Assembly: GCA_003485325.1 (NCBI GenBank)
Contig: DMZI01000064.1
Span: 11,991-17,849, forward strand
From: Desulfotomaculum sp.
GTDB taxonomy: Bacteria; Bacillota; Desulfotomaculia; Desulfotomaculales; Nap2-2B
Direction: 5' to 3'
Length of the DNA stretch: 5,859 bases
The position numbers and the translations under genes were made by a program. The first letter of the stretch is position 1; each line of letters opens with the position of its first letter. A model generated the notes under the pieces. The model had not been told where the DNA came from. It did not search any database and worked only from the letters and a program-made list of their open reading frames with translations. Positions 1 to 5,706 of this stretch are shown here, one piece after another.

Positions 1-225
1 CTCCCGCCACTGGTCCACTCTCCTGCGGATCTTGTTGACCAGGGGCAGCTCGATGAAAATGCCGGGGTCGTCGAAGGAGCGGGAGCGGCCGGTGGCGATG
101 ACGTAGCCGGCCGGCCTCCGCCCTCCGGCCAGCTCGAACTGCATCTTTTCCCGGTCGTAGCTCCAGTGCCGGGCCGGCGCCTCAAAGGGGCTGTTGATAA
201 TTAAGTGATCAATGGAGCCGGCCAT
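1..225 (-). CDS. res: Type III-like restriction enzyme Res subunit (helicase/nuclease), N-terminal 75 codons only
   Basis: Partial gene cut by the left edge of the window. Starting at the ATG at 225-223, it reads without a stop to position 1. The protein begins MAGSIDHLIINSPFEAPARH and continues with a GRRPAGYVIATGRS segment and a SFDDPGIFIELPLVNKIRRR segment. This N-terminus (INSPFE.P.RHW, then FDDPGIF.E.PLVN.IR) is what I associate with large DEAD/DEAH-type restriction subunits that partner type III-like methyltransferases. The helicase motifs and the nuclease domain lie outside the window, so cleavage function is inferred from this N-terminus and from the gene order. The start ATG shares one base with the TAA stop of the methyltransferase gene (TAATG), and a GGAGGT lies six bases upstream. 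This arrangement implies translational coupling of Mod and Res. GC content is high, as in the flanks of the methyltransferase gene. I am confident in the coding call and fairly confident in the family. Confidence 0.85.
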   Translation of the reverse strand, partial: MAGSIDHLIINSPFEAPARHWSYDREKMQFELAGGRRPAGYVIATGRSRSFDDPGIFIELPLVNKIRRRVDQWRE

Positions 226-2738
226 TACCGCACCTCCATGATCATCAGGGACTCAATGCCCCGGTCGTCGATGATTTTCACGGCCGCCCGCCCGTGCCCG
301 CCGGGGGCAAAGGGCAGGGAGACGCTGCCCCGGAACTTTTCCATGAGCCCTTCGTCGATTTCGGCTTTCAGGTTTTTGGCCAGCCTGCTCCAGCCGTCCT
401 TTTCACCGGCCATAGGAAAAAATACCTGCTGGGGGAAGAGGCTCCGGCCGTCGTAGTCGGTATCCAGCATCCACATGGCGATCTTGCCGGTGTCGCCGGA
501 CTCGATCTGGCCCGTCCTGGTGTTATAGTAGTCGAAACCCAGCACTTCCACAGTGTATTTCCCTTTTTTATCGCGGCGTAAAAGCACGTCCGGCTGGCCG
601 ATGAGCCAGAAGGACTGGTTGGATGGCCGCTTTTTCTTCAGGTCGGCGGTCAGTAAATCTGCGTTCATCTGGGCTTTCAGCAGGGTGACGCCGGGCCACT
701 TCAGCCCGTCGATGTCTTTGGCGGCCTCGGGGTCAAACTGGAAGGAGGCAAAGACAACCAACTGCGGCTTTGGCACCAGGCTTTGAGCCTCGTCGATGGC
801 CAGGGCCACCTGCCGCTGCTCCAGGGGAGCGTGTTCCGGGCCAAAAGAGACCACCACCCGCTTGGGCTCCTCCTCTTTGGTTTCGCCGTCGACCTGCAGC
901 CATCTGGCGCCGGGCAGCGGCTCCAGGCGGGAAAATTCGATAATCTGCCCGCGTTGGCCGCGGATGCCGGTTTTCAACAGCTCGTCCCGCCATTCGGCCT
1001 GACGCAGGGTCTCGCCGCTACGGGCTACGGAGTTATCGGCTTCCCGGGGAGATTCAATGTCATTCAGGGACTTTACCGCCGGCGCGGGCACGGCCTCCAC
1101 CGTAAAGGGGCCGGTCACCCGCTTCTTTTTGCGGTCCACCAGGGGCTGGTCGTAAAGAGTCTCCTGAACCGGCGGCTCGTTGTTGGCGATGGACTTCAGG
1201 GTAATGTGGGGTACCGTCTTGTATTTAAAGCCGCTCGAAACCCCTTCCTCCGGGTGGGCCAATTCGTAATAGTCGAAGACCGCCGTCATCAGCCGCTGCC
1301 TGGCCAGGGCAACGGCCACCCGGGAAGTGTCGCAGGTGATCCACCGCCGTCCCCACTGCTCGGCCACGTAGGCGGTGGTACCGCTGCCACAGGTGGGGTC
1401 AAAGACCAGGTCGCCGGGGTCGGTGGTCATGAGAAGGCAACGCTCAATAACTTTTGGTAGAGTTTGCACTACATAAATTTTATCTGCAGCATAGCCGCTT
1501 ATTGTCGTATCATCCCAAATATTATTAATGGGTTGAATAGGAAAGTCGTTAATATATCTCTTATAATATACAGTATCTTCTAAAAACCATAACCTATCCT
1601 TTTCTGCTAATCTTGTTAATCCTTGTATTGAAGTCTTCCAGGACCCAGATTTTAATTTATAAATTTTGCCATTCCACTTAAATCTTGTCTCAGGGACATC
1701 CCCTGGGCCTGATTGTGATGTAAGGTTATCTATTCTAAACCTCCGACCTTTTGAGATAAATTCCTCATCTCTCAACTGTTCTTTATCCAACTTTATAACT
1801 TTGCCATCTTCAGTTTCAAAATAGTTATAAGCTACATCAAGATATTCCTTACCTCTTTGTCTGAATAACTTATGATACTTAATTTTGGATATATCTTTTG
1901 TATACCATATTAAATAGTCATTCGATGGAGGTAATAGTTTACTTGTTTGACCAGATGTTTTAAGAAAAATTATTTCACTAACAAAATTCCCTACACCAAA
2001 CACCTCATCCATCAAACACCTTACCAGATGCACATTCTCGTCGCTGATCTGTACAAAGCAGCTCCCGCTCTCGGTAAGGAGTTCCCTGGCCAGGAGCAGC
2101 CGGTCGCGCAGGTAAGTCAGGTAGGAGTGTATCCCCAGTTCCCAGGTGTCCCGGAAGGCGCGGATCATCTCCGGTTCGGTGGTCAGGTCCTCGTCCTTGC
2201 CGTCCTTGACATCCCGCTTGTTGACGAAGGGCTGGAAGTTGGAGCCGTACTTCACCCCGTAAGGCGGGTCTATGTATATCGTCTGCACCTTGCCGGCCAA
2301 GCCTTCTTTTTCCAGAAGGGAGTTCATCACCAGGAGAGAATCCCCGGCAATCAGGCGGTTGGTCCAGTCCTGGTCATGTTTGTAAAAATCTATGGCTTCC
2401 CGTAAAGGGCGGTAGTTTTCCGGCTTCTCAAAGAGGCTCATCTGGCAATATTCCTTTTCCTGCCGGTCGGCTTGCTTCCTCACCCCGGCGATCACAGTCA
2501 GCGGATCGATACGTTCATGGACATGCAGGGAGACCGTGTCCACCTCGAAGCTGGTATGCTCCGCCTTCCCGGCCCAGACCAACCGGGGGTCCAGGTGCGG
2601 GTCATACTGGTATTTTTTCTTCGGCGCATCTTTATCCGTGCCCGGCGTAACCAGACCCACCGGCGGGTTGTTAAGCCGCTTCTTCTCCGGGTAGGTGTAC
2701 TGGTCGATGCTTTGCTCCTCTTTTATCTTCCCAGCCAA
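225..2738 (-). CDS. mod: Site-specific DNA methyltransferase, type III Mod-like (beta class, N6-adenine/N4-cytosine)
   Basis: S-adenosylmethionine-dependent methyltransferase that should provide recognition and protection for the restriction partner encoded immediately downstream. Numbering from the TTG at 2738 (837 aa): the catalytic motif IV DPPY is at residues 157-160 in TIYIDPPYGVKYGSN, and the AdoMet-binding motif I FDPTCGSGTT is at about 446-455. The order IV then I defines the beta class, which includes type III Mod proteins. Between them, residues about 237-432 form the target-recognition region. That segment is encoded by AT-rich DNA unlike the rest of the gene. After motif I there is a long extension of about 350 residues, including TGPFTVEAVPAP and a C-terminal FDYYNTRTG...IAMWMLDTDYDGRSL block. 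I know this style from large Mod proteins but cannot assign an activity to it. An in-frame TGA two codons before GTG 2747 limits the start. GTG 2747 lies inside the AGGGGTGA ribosome site, so TTG 2738, five bases after it, is preferred. Coupled to Res by TAATG. Confidence 0.93.
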   Translation of the reverse strand: MAGKIKEEQSIDQYTYPEKKRLNNPPVGLVTPGTDKDAPKKKYQYDPHLDPRLVWAGKAEHTSFEVDTVSLHVHERIDPLTVIAGVRKQADRQEKEYCQMSLFEKPENYRPLREAIDFYKHDQDWTNRLIAGDSLLVMNSLLEKEGLAGKVQTIYIDPPYGVKYGSNFQPFVNKRDVKDGKDEDLTTEPEMIRAFRDTWELGIHSYLTYLRDRLLLARELLTESGSCFVQISDENVHLVRCLMDEVFGVGNFVSEIIFLKTSGQTSKLLPPSNDYLIWYTKDISKIKYHKLFRQRGKEYLDVAYNYFETEDGKVIKLDKEQLRDEEFISKGRRFRIDNLTSQSGPGDVPETRFKWNGKIYKLKSGSWKTSIQGLTRLAEKDRLWFLEDTVYYKRYINDFPIQPINNIWDDTTISGYAADKIYVVQTLPKVIERCLLMTTDPGDLVFDPTCGSGTTAYVAEQWGRRWITCDTSRVAVALARQRLMTAVFDYYELAHPEEGVSSGFKYKTVPHITLKSIANNEPPVQETLYDQPLVDRKKKRVTGPFTVEAVPAPAVKSLNDIESPREADNSVARSGETLRQAEWRDELLKTGIRGQRGQIIEFSRLEPLPGARWLQVDGETKEEEPKRVVVSFGPEHAPLEQRQVALAIDEAQSLVPKPQLVVFASFQFDPEAAKDIDGLKWPGVTLLKAQMNADLLTADLKKKRPSNQSFWLIGQPDVLLRRDKKGKYTVEVLGFDYYNTRTGQIESGDTGKIAMWMLDTDYDGRSLFPQQVFFPMAGEKDGWSRLAKNLKAEIDEGLMEKFRGSVSLPFAPGGHGRAAVKIIDDRGIESLMIMEVR
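232..237 (-). promoter_or_regulatory. Shine-Dalgarno site of the Res gene
   Basis: GGAGGT on the minus strand, six bases before the ATG at 225. It lies inside the last codons of the methyltransferase gene and supports the start chosen for the restriction subunit at the TAATG overlap. Confidence 0.8.
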
Positions 2739-2743
2739 ACTGC

Positions 2744-2751
2744 TCACCCCT
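2744..2751 (-). promoter_or_regulatory. Ribosome binding site deciding the start of the methyltransferase gene
   Basis: AGGGGTGA on the minus strand, an imperfect match to AGGAGGTGA. The GTG at 2747 is embedded in this sequence and would have no spacing. The TTG at 2738 lies five bases beyond it, at normal spacing. The site therefore argues for a TTG start, although GTG 2747 remains possible (three extra residues). Confidence 0.5.
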
Positions 2752-2946
2752 CATTTGGGAATGTAGAATCCCTTCTAATCATCAATATTTCTTACCCAAC
2801 TTACTTATTGGGAAATGTTTCAACGCAACAAAATAAATTCCTGCAAAAAAAGGGAAATGAAACAAAAAAGAACGATTATTCGACGAAAGGAAGGCGTAGG
2901 GTGCGAATTAATTGCTCGAAGTGATGAAATTACCGAATGTGATGAA
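2748..2946. other. AT-rich gap between the ATPase/TOPRIM pair and the methyltransferase, with a direct repeat
   Basis: About 200 bases without a convincing gene. It separates the TOPRIM-like gene stop (2947-2949) from the methyltransferase start and breaks the otherwise overlapping gene order, so a second promoter for mod-res is likely here, though I could not find a good -35/-10 pair. At 2917-2928 and 2934-2946 there are two copies of CGAA(T)GTGATGAA with a 17-base period, and an AATTAATT palindrome lies at 2907-2914. These could be binding sites for a regulator. A weak CCCAA/TTGGG inverted repeat lies near 2795-2812. Confidence 0.4.
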
Positions 2947-3576
2947 TTAGCCGGGAAACCAATTCTTCAAAATATCTTTAAGTTTTTTAAACGCCGGATT
3001 GACACAGTCTTCCAAGCTGACTGATCGGGCAATTTGGTGGAAAAGAGAAGAGGAACGGGCCTTACCCGCTATTTTCAAAGCCTGTTCAAACGCCTCTTTA
3101 GGTTGATCCGGTTTGGCCCGCCGGGTTCTTATAAAGCCTTCACGCATAAGCCATGTTCTCAAATCGGGATTTTTTCCCGACCAGCCAATTATCCGGTCAA
3201 CATGCGGCGAATTGCTCCAGACCCATATTTCTAGCTCCGGCTCAATAGCAATTGCCGTAGCCCGATCATCCCAGCCGGAGAATTTTAAACGATTTTCTAT
3301 TTGACTCTCCAGATCTTGCGCGCTGCATTTTTCCTGTCCGCAGCCATCACGATCAAGCACTACCAGCGCATGCGCATAGCTTTTGGTCATAGAGCGCAAA
3401 AAATCATGCCCGCGCAAAAGACAACCGGGATCATGCTCGGGATGGGTATAAAAATCAACCATCAATTGACGACTCCCAAGAGATTGATGGCGCAAAAGCA
3501 AGCCCTTTAATGTATATTCCATGTTTTTATCCGCTGCAAGCACAACAAGGTCTTTTTGGATTAACTGCTTCATCAT
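2947..3576 (-). CDS. Small TOPRIM-like (DUF4276-like) protein paired with the ATPase
   Basis: A 209-residue soluble protein with no signal peptide or membrane segment. The N-terminus contains a beta strand followed by an acidic residue, LVVLAADKNMEYTLKGLL, with Glu20. A second strand ends in an acidic pair, ALVVLDRDGCG, with Asp75 and Asp77. A Glu followed by a DxD after a hydrophobic strand is the pattern of TOPRIM metal sites, as in OLD-family nucleases and their stand-alone relatives. A further conserved-looking motif, PELEIWVW at 113-120, resembles the PE.E.W motif of DUF4276-type proteins. The C-terminal 90 residues are rich in Lys and Arg. Function is inferred: the likely nuclease or effector partner of the upstream ATPase. 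The start is the ATG at 3576, which overlaps the ATPase stop by four bases (ATGA) and has GGAGGAG seven bases upstream. A second ATG follows directly at 3573. A longer reading from 3627 would overlap the ATPase gene by 55 bases and is not favoured. Family assignment is from memory. Confidence 0.85.
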   Translation of the reverse strand: MMKQLIQKDLVVLAADKNMEYTLKGLLLRHQSLGSRQLMVDFYTHPEHDPGCLLRGHDFLRSMTKSYAHALVVLDRDGCGQEKCSAQDLESQIENRLKFSGWDDRATAIAIEPELEIWVWSNSPHVDRIIGWSGKNPDLRTWLMREGFIRTRRAKPDQPKEAFEQALKIAGKARSSSLFHQIARSVSLEDCVNPAFKKLKDILKNWFPG

Positions 3577-4826
3577 CCCAGTACTCCTCCGGCAAAAAGA
3601 ACACCAAGTCCGGTTTCGCCGTGCCATTCCTTTAATGCCGGGTGTTCGTCACCCGGCACAATGTCCGTGGTGCCTTCAGATGTCTTTGCAAAACAAAGAA
3701 CCTTGTCTGCTTCAGCAAGGCTTAATATTACCGGGGAATGCGTCGCCAGGAGAATTTGCGCGCCATAAACAGAAGAAAGGGATTGGAACAGGGTCTCCAC
3801 CGCTCTTGGATGGATACCGTTTTCCGGTTCTTCAATAAGATATATACCCTTAAAATCAAGCAAATAAGCTGGTATTGTAAGCGCCAGCAACCGCAGTGTA
3901 CCATCCGACACCATCCAAGACGGTATGCTTAAACCACCTTGATACTCTATCACTAGATAACGATGCTTATCATCTGCGCGTTCAATAGTCCTGATGTCTT
4001 TCAGATCCGGCAACGCTGTTTGTAGATGAGCAACCCAATCCCTAAAGCGCTCAGGCGCTTTTTCCCGCAACCGGGCTGCTACCCACGGCAGGTTGGAACC
4101 ATCCGGCTTAAAACCTCGCACCTTTCCCGGCGGGCTGGCCTTGCGGATAAGTACACTGTTCAGAATAAACTGCTGTACACCCTCCGCCAGTAAACTTTTA
4201 AGCCAGGTTGCAACAGGAAACTTTGATTCGTCCTCAGGCAAATTGCCCAGTGCAGACTTTCGCTGGCCAAGCTTAAATGCAGGCGCCCACCCTTTTCCAG
4301 TTTCAGAATAAACCTCTGAATAGTAATTGTCATTCCCGCCATAAACCTTGTTTATTACAGTACGGCCGTATTTTTTCCCTCTCGGCGTCAAAATTGTTTG
4401 TGGCGAATCGATTAAAAAGGGGAATAAACTTCTCTGTGCAAGAGCAGCCGGTTTTGCCTCCGTTAACAAAACCTTTTCGGCCAGAATGGCTGTTTCTTCT
4501 TGGTCGATTCCTATTTTTATCTCATAACGGACGGTGTCATATGGTTGCTTTCCCAAAAGCGACCGGCGGTCTTCAGGAATCCTTGCCTCGACAGCTAATT
4601 CAAAACTACCTTCGGATCTCATCCAGACAAGATCCTGAAAGTTTTGAGTGCGTTCATTTACCGCCGCATCAAGACCGTCTGACACGAGACAGCCGAGAAA
4701 AGCAATTACATCCAGGAACGTTGTTTTGCCGCTGGCATTAGGCCCGATTAAAACATGAAATGAACCAATCGGCTGCCGTATATATTTCAAACAACGAAAA
4801 TTTAAAGCTTCGATTAACGTGATCAT
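3573..4826 (-). CDS. AAA15/AAA_21-type ATPase, ABC-like fold, of a defence module
   Basis: A 417-residue cytosolic ATPase of the SMC/ABC-like group found in anti-phage systems (OLD, Septu, PARIS and retron-associated ATPases). Walker A is GPNASGKTT at residues 28-36. The ABC signature is MVSDGTLRLLAL at 305-316. Walker B is GIYLIEEPENGIHP at 327-340 with a double Glu. The switch His is in LLATHSP at 359-365. The middle part, residues about 45-300, is the variable insertion that forms the dimer or partner surface. The C-terminus has no fused TOPRIM nuclease, unlike OLD proteins. That role may be taken by the small TOPRIM-like protein whose gene overlaps by four bases. The start is the ATG at 4826; the upstream GGAG at 4839-4842 is rather far (12 bases). 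An extended -10 promoter lies about 90 bases upstream. All catalytic motifs look intact. The partner and trigger are unknown. From memory, the pair resembles the ATPase and small protein of methylation-associated defence systems. Confidence 0.92.
   Translation of the reverse strand: MITLIEALNFRCLKYIRQPIGSFHVLIGPNASGKTTFLDVIAFLGCLVSDGLDAAVNERTQNFQDLVWMRSEGSFELAVEARIPEDRRSLLGKQPYDTVRYEIKIGIDQEETAILAEKVLLTEAKPAALAQRSLFPFLIDSPQTILTPRGKKYGRTVINKVYGGNDNYYSEVYSETGKGWAPAFKLGQRKSALGNLPEDESKFPVATWLKSLLAEGVQQFILNSVLIRKASPPGKVRGFKPDGSNLPWVAARLREKAPERFRDWVAHLQTALPDLKDIRTIERADDKHRYLVIEYQGGLSIPSWMVSDGTLRLLALTIPAYLLDFKGIYLIEEPENGIHPRAVETLFQSLSSVYGAQILLATHSPVILSLAEADKVLCFAKTSEGTTDIVPGDEHPALKEWHGETGLGVLFAGGVLG
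3584..3590 (-). promoter_or_regulatory. Shine-Dalgarno site of the TOPRIM-like gene
   Basis: GGAGGAG on the minus strand, seven bases before ATG 3576 and inside the last codons of the ATPase gene. It settles the start of the small protein at the ATGATG overlap and indicates coupled translation of the pair. Confidence 0.8.
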
Positions 4827-4918
4827 TATTAATTAACGCTCCATCTGGTAGGCTTCCGTATCGAAAAAATCCCCAAACAAGAGTTAAATATTGTCGCGTT
4901 TTCATTTATATATAACGT

Positions 4919-4948
4919 ATTATAACACAAAATGCTTCCTCATGCCAT
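4919..4948 (-). promoter_or_regulatory. Extended -10 promoter for the ATPase/TOPRIM-like operon
   Basis: On the minus strand, TGTTATAAT at 4927-4919 is a perfect TATAAT with the extended TGn element. ATGGCA at 4948-4943 gives a 4/6 match to TTGACA with an 18-base spacer. The start of transcription would be near 4912, leaving a leader of about 86 bases before ATG 4826. The surrounding DNA is AT-rich. It is the best promoter match I found by eye. Confidence 0.6.
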
Positions 4949-4962
4949 TATTTGGAGGAAAA

Positions 4963-4998
4963 TTTTGGAGACACAATTTTTATTTCTTTTCTCCAAAA
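4963..4998. repeat. Inverted repeat upstream of the operon promoter
   Basis: Perfect 9-bp arms TTTTGGAGA (4963-4971) and TCTCCAAAA (4990-4998) around an AT-rich 18-base loop. The repeat lies just upstream of the -35 of the ATPase promoter. On the minus strand the second arm is followed by TTTT. It could be an operator or a weak terminator of the broken recombinase gene. A related TTTGGAGGA copy lies beside it at 4951-4959. Confidence 0.4.
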
Positions 4999-5009
4999 CT
5001 GGAACCAGG

Positions 5010-5388
5010 TTATGAATACCATGAAGTATGAAATTGCTCAAGACGTTTTTGCAGAAGTGCGTCCCCCTTATATTTTTCGTTAGTCAGAATGCTTATTACT
5101 GTCGCCACCTGCCAGGTCTTTTTCCCGGATGGTGAGGGGATACCCTGATTGGCCAAGTGTCTCGCGATGGCTGAAGGTGTTTTACCCTCAAGAAACATCC
5201 TTTAAATCAGCCGTACTGTTTCCGCTTCCTTTTCTACGATTTTGGGCAAACCATCCTCGCCCTTTTCGTACCCAAGGAAGTGGGCATAAGGCAGGCTGAC
5301 TTTGCCATCCGCGAACCGCTTGCGCTGGGCCCAGGTCACGTTGAGGCTAAGTGAACGGCTTTCTTCTTGTCTAATGACTCAATGATTG
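5010..5388 (-). pseudogene. Large serine recombinase fragment, inactivated
   Basis: Remnant of a site-specific serine recombinase of the transposon/phage integrase type. Read on the minus strand from about 5388, it gives SIIESL, then after an apparent one-base deletion near 5370 QEESRSLSLNVTWAQRKRFA, then KVSLPYAHFLGYEKGEDG, PKIVEKEAETVRLI, a TAA stop at 5204-5202 where a Tyr codon is expected, and RMFLEGKTPSAIARHLANQG through ILTNEKYKGDALLQK. This corresponds to the end of the resolvase catalytic domain plus the following Recombinase domain. The catalytic serine region, the zinc-ribbon and the coiled-coil C-terminus are absent. Homology stops at about 5045, after which the reading frame runs into unrelated sequence and a TAA at 5012-5010. 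With a missing active site, an internal stop and a likely frameshift, it cannot be functional. It marks a past integration event next to the defence operon. Confidence 0.85.
5012..5044 (+). pseudogene. Possible N-terminal remnant of a small acid-soluble spore protein
   Basis: Plus-strand codons read MNTMKYEIAQD, up to the point where the minus-strand recombinase homology begins. The string MKYEIA followed by an acidic or amide residue is the core of alpha/beta-type SASP, where the germination protease cuts after the Glu. The expected continuation (ELG..., then a Gly-rich second half) is missing because another fragment joins at about 5045. The match is only eleven residues and there is no ribosome site that fits, so this is a tentative call. 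Confidence 0.25.
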
Positions 5389-5421
5389 ATACAATTTAAC
5401 GATTTATCCGAGTGGTTAATC

Positions 5422-5461
5422 AGGGGGGTGCAAATTTAGGAGGGGGGTGCAGAATTTTAGG
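5422..5461 (+). repeat. Tandem direct repeat of a GGGGGGTGCA motif, probable transposon-end sequence
   Basis: Two adjacent copies: AGGGGGGTGCAAATTTAGG at 5422-5440, and AGGGGGGTGCAGAATTTTAGG at 5441-5461. The second copy also forms the left arm of a longer inverted repeat with 5761-5790. Repeated motifs of this kind are common at insertion-sequence ends. I cannot name the family. Confidence 0.5.
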
Positions 5462-5473
5462 ATTGCACTTATC
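5438..5473 (+). repeat. Left arm of an imperfect inverted repeat flanking the Abi remnant
   Basis: Contains GGAGGGGGGTGCAGAATT followed by TTAGGATTGCACTTATC. The reverse complement of 5761-5790 contains GGAGGGACGTGCAGAATT followed by GCACTATC. The core 18 bases match except for two positions, and the outer part matches with a seven-base gap and one further single-base gap. The two arms bound a segment of about 355 bases that holds no transposase, so they may be ends of a deleted IS or a MITE. Confidence 0.45.
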
Positions 5474-5482
5474 GGTCAAATT

Positions 5483-5682
5483 CTAGCGGACGTCAAGATA
5501 GTCTTTCCAATTTTCAGGGAAACCCATCAAAGACTTATTCACGTCGAATACTTATCGAAAAGCATTTCAATAGTATCAACGTAATTCTGCCAGTGCCTGT
5601 CCATTGGCAAAATGTGTTTTATACAGAGCAACACTCTAAATATCCTGTTATACCCAATTTTATCTTGTGATTTTAAAAATAG
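5483..5682 (-). pseudogene. C-terminal fragment of an Abi-family (Abi_2-like) protein, frameshifted
   Basis: Minus-strand codons from 5682 read LFLKSQDKIGYNRIFRVLLC, then IKHILPMDRHWQNYVDTIEM and LFDKYS. After a one-base deletion near 5545-5549 they continue DVNKSLMGFPENWKDYLDVR, ending at the TAG at 5485-5483. The combination of NRIFRVLLCIKHIL, a Trp-containing helix, and a terminal SLMGFPENW motif is what I know from the C-terminus of Abi family abortive-infection proteins, some of which act as antitoxin-like or RNA-linked phage defence factors. The segment length, 200 bases, is not a multiple of three, consistent with the single deletion. An in-frame TAG directly precedes it and no N-terminal RNxxAH region is found, so only about a quarter of a typical gene remains. 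The frames join into one sensible protein, which makes a chance reading unlikely. Family naming is from memory. Confidence 0.55.
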
Positions 5683-5706
5683 CTAGAAAGGAGGATTATA
5701 ATAGAA

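Noticed and set aside
783..1460. 225-codon plus-strand frame opposite the methyltransferase gene
   Set aside because: Gly/Leu/Pro-rich shadow of a GC-rich gene. No motifs and no ribosome site, and it lies wholly antisense to conserved methyltransferase sequence.
1947..2924. Two plus-strand frames (1947-2405 and 2472-2924) opposite the 5' half of the methyltransferase gene
   Set aside because: They overlap the DPPY and N-terminal regions of the methyltransferase in antisense and show no recognisable domain.
2857..3024. Plus-strand frame of 55 codons starting MKQKRTIIRRKEG, partly in the gap between the TOPRIM-like gene and mod
   Set aside because: It reads somewhat like a protein, but the ribosome site (AAGGGA) is too close, its second half is antisense to the well-supported TOPRIM-like gene, and I recognise no family.
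3577..3627. Longer N-terminus for the TOPRIM-like protein (MARRNRTWCSFCRRSTG...)
   Set aside because: It would overlap the ATPase gene by 55 bases. The ATG at 3576 has a GGAGGAG at ideal spacing and a typical ATGA overlap.
5013..5198. The 62-codon frame MFLEGKTPSAIARHL... as a small independent gene
   Set aside because: Recombinase homology continues directly upstream of its ATG through a stop codon, so it is the tail piece of a pseudogene and not a real small protein.
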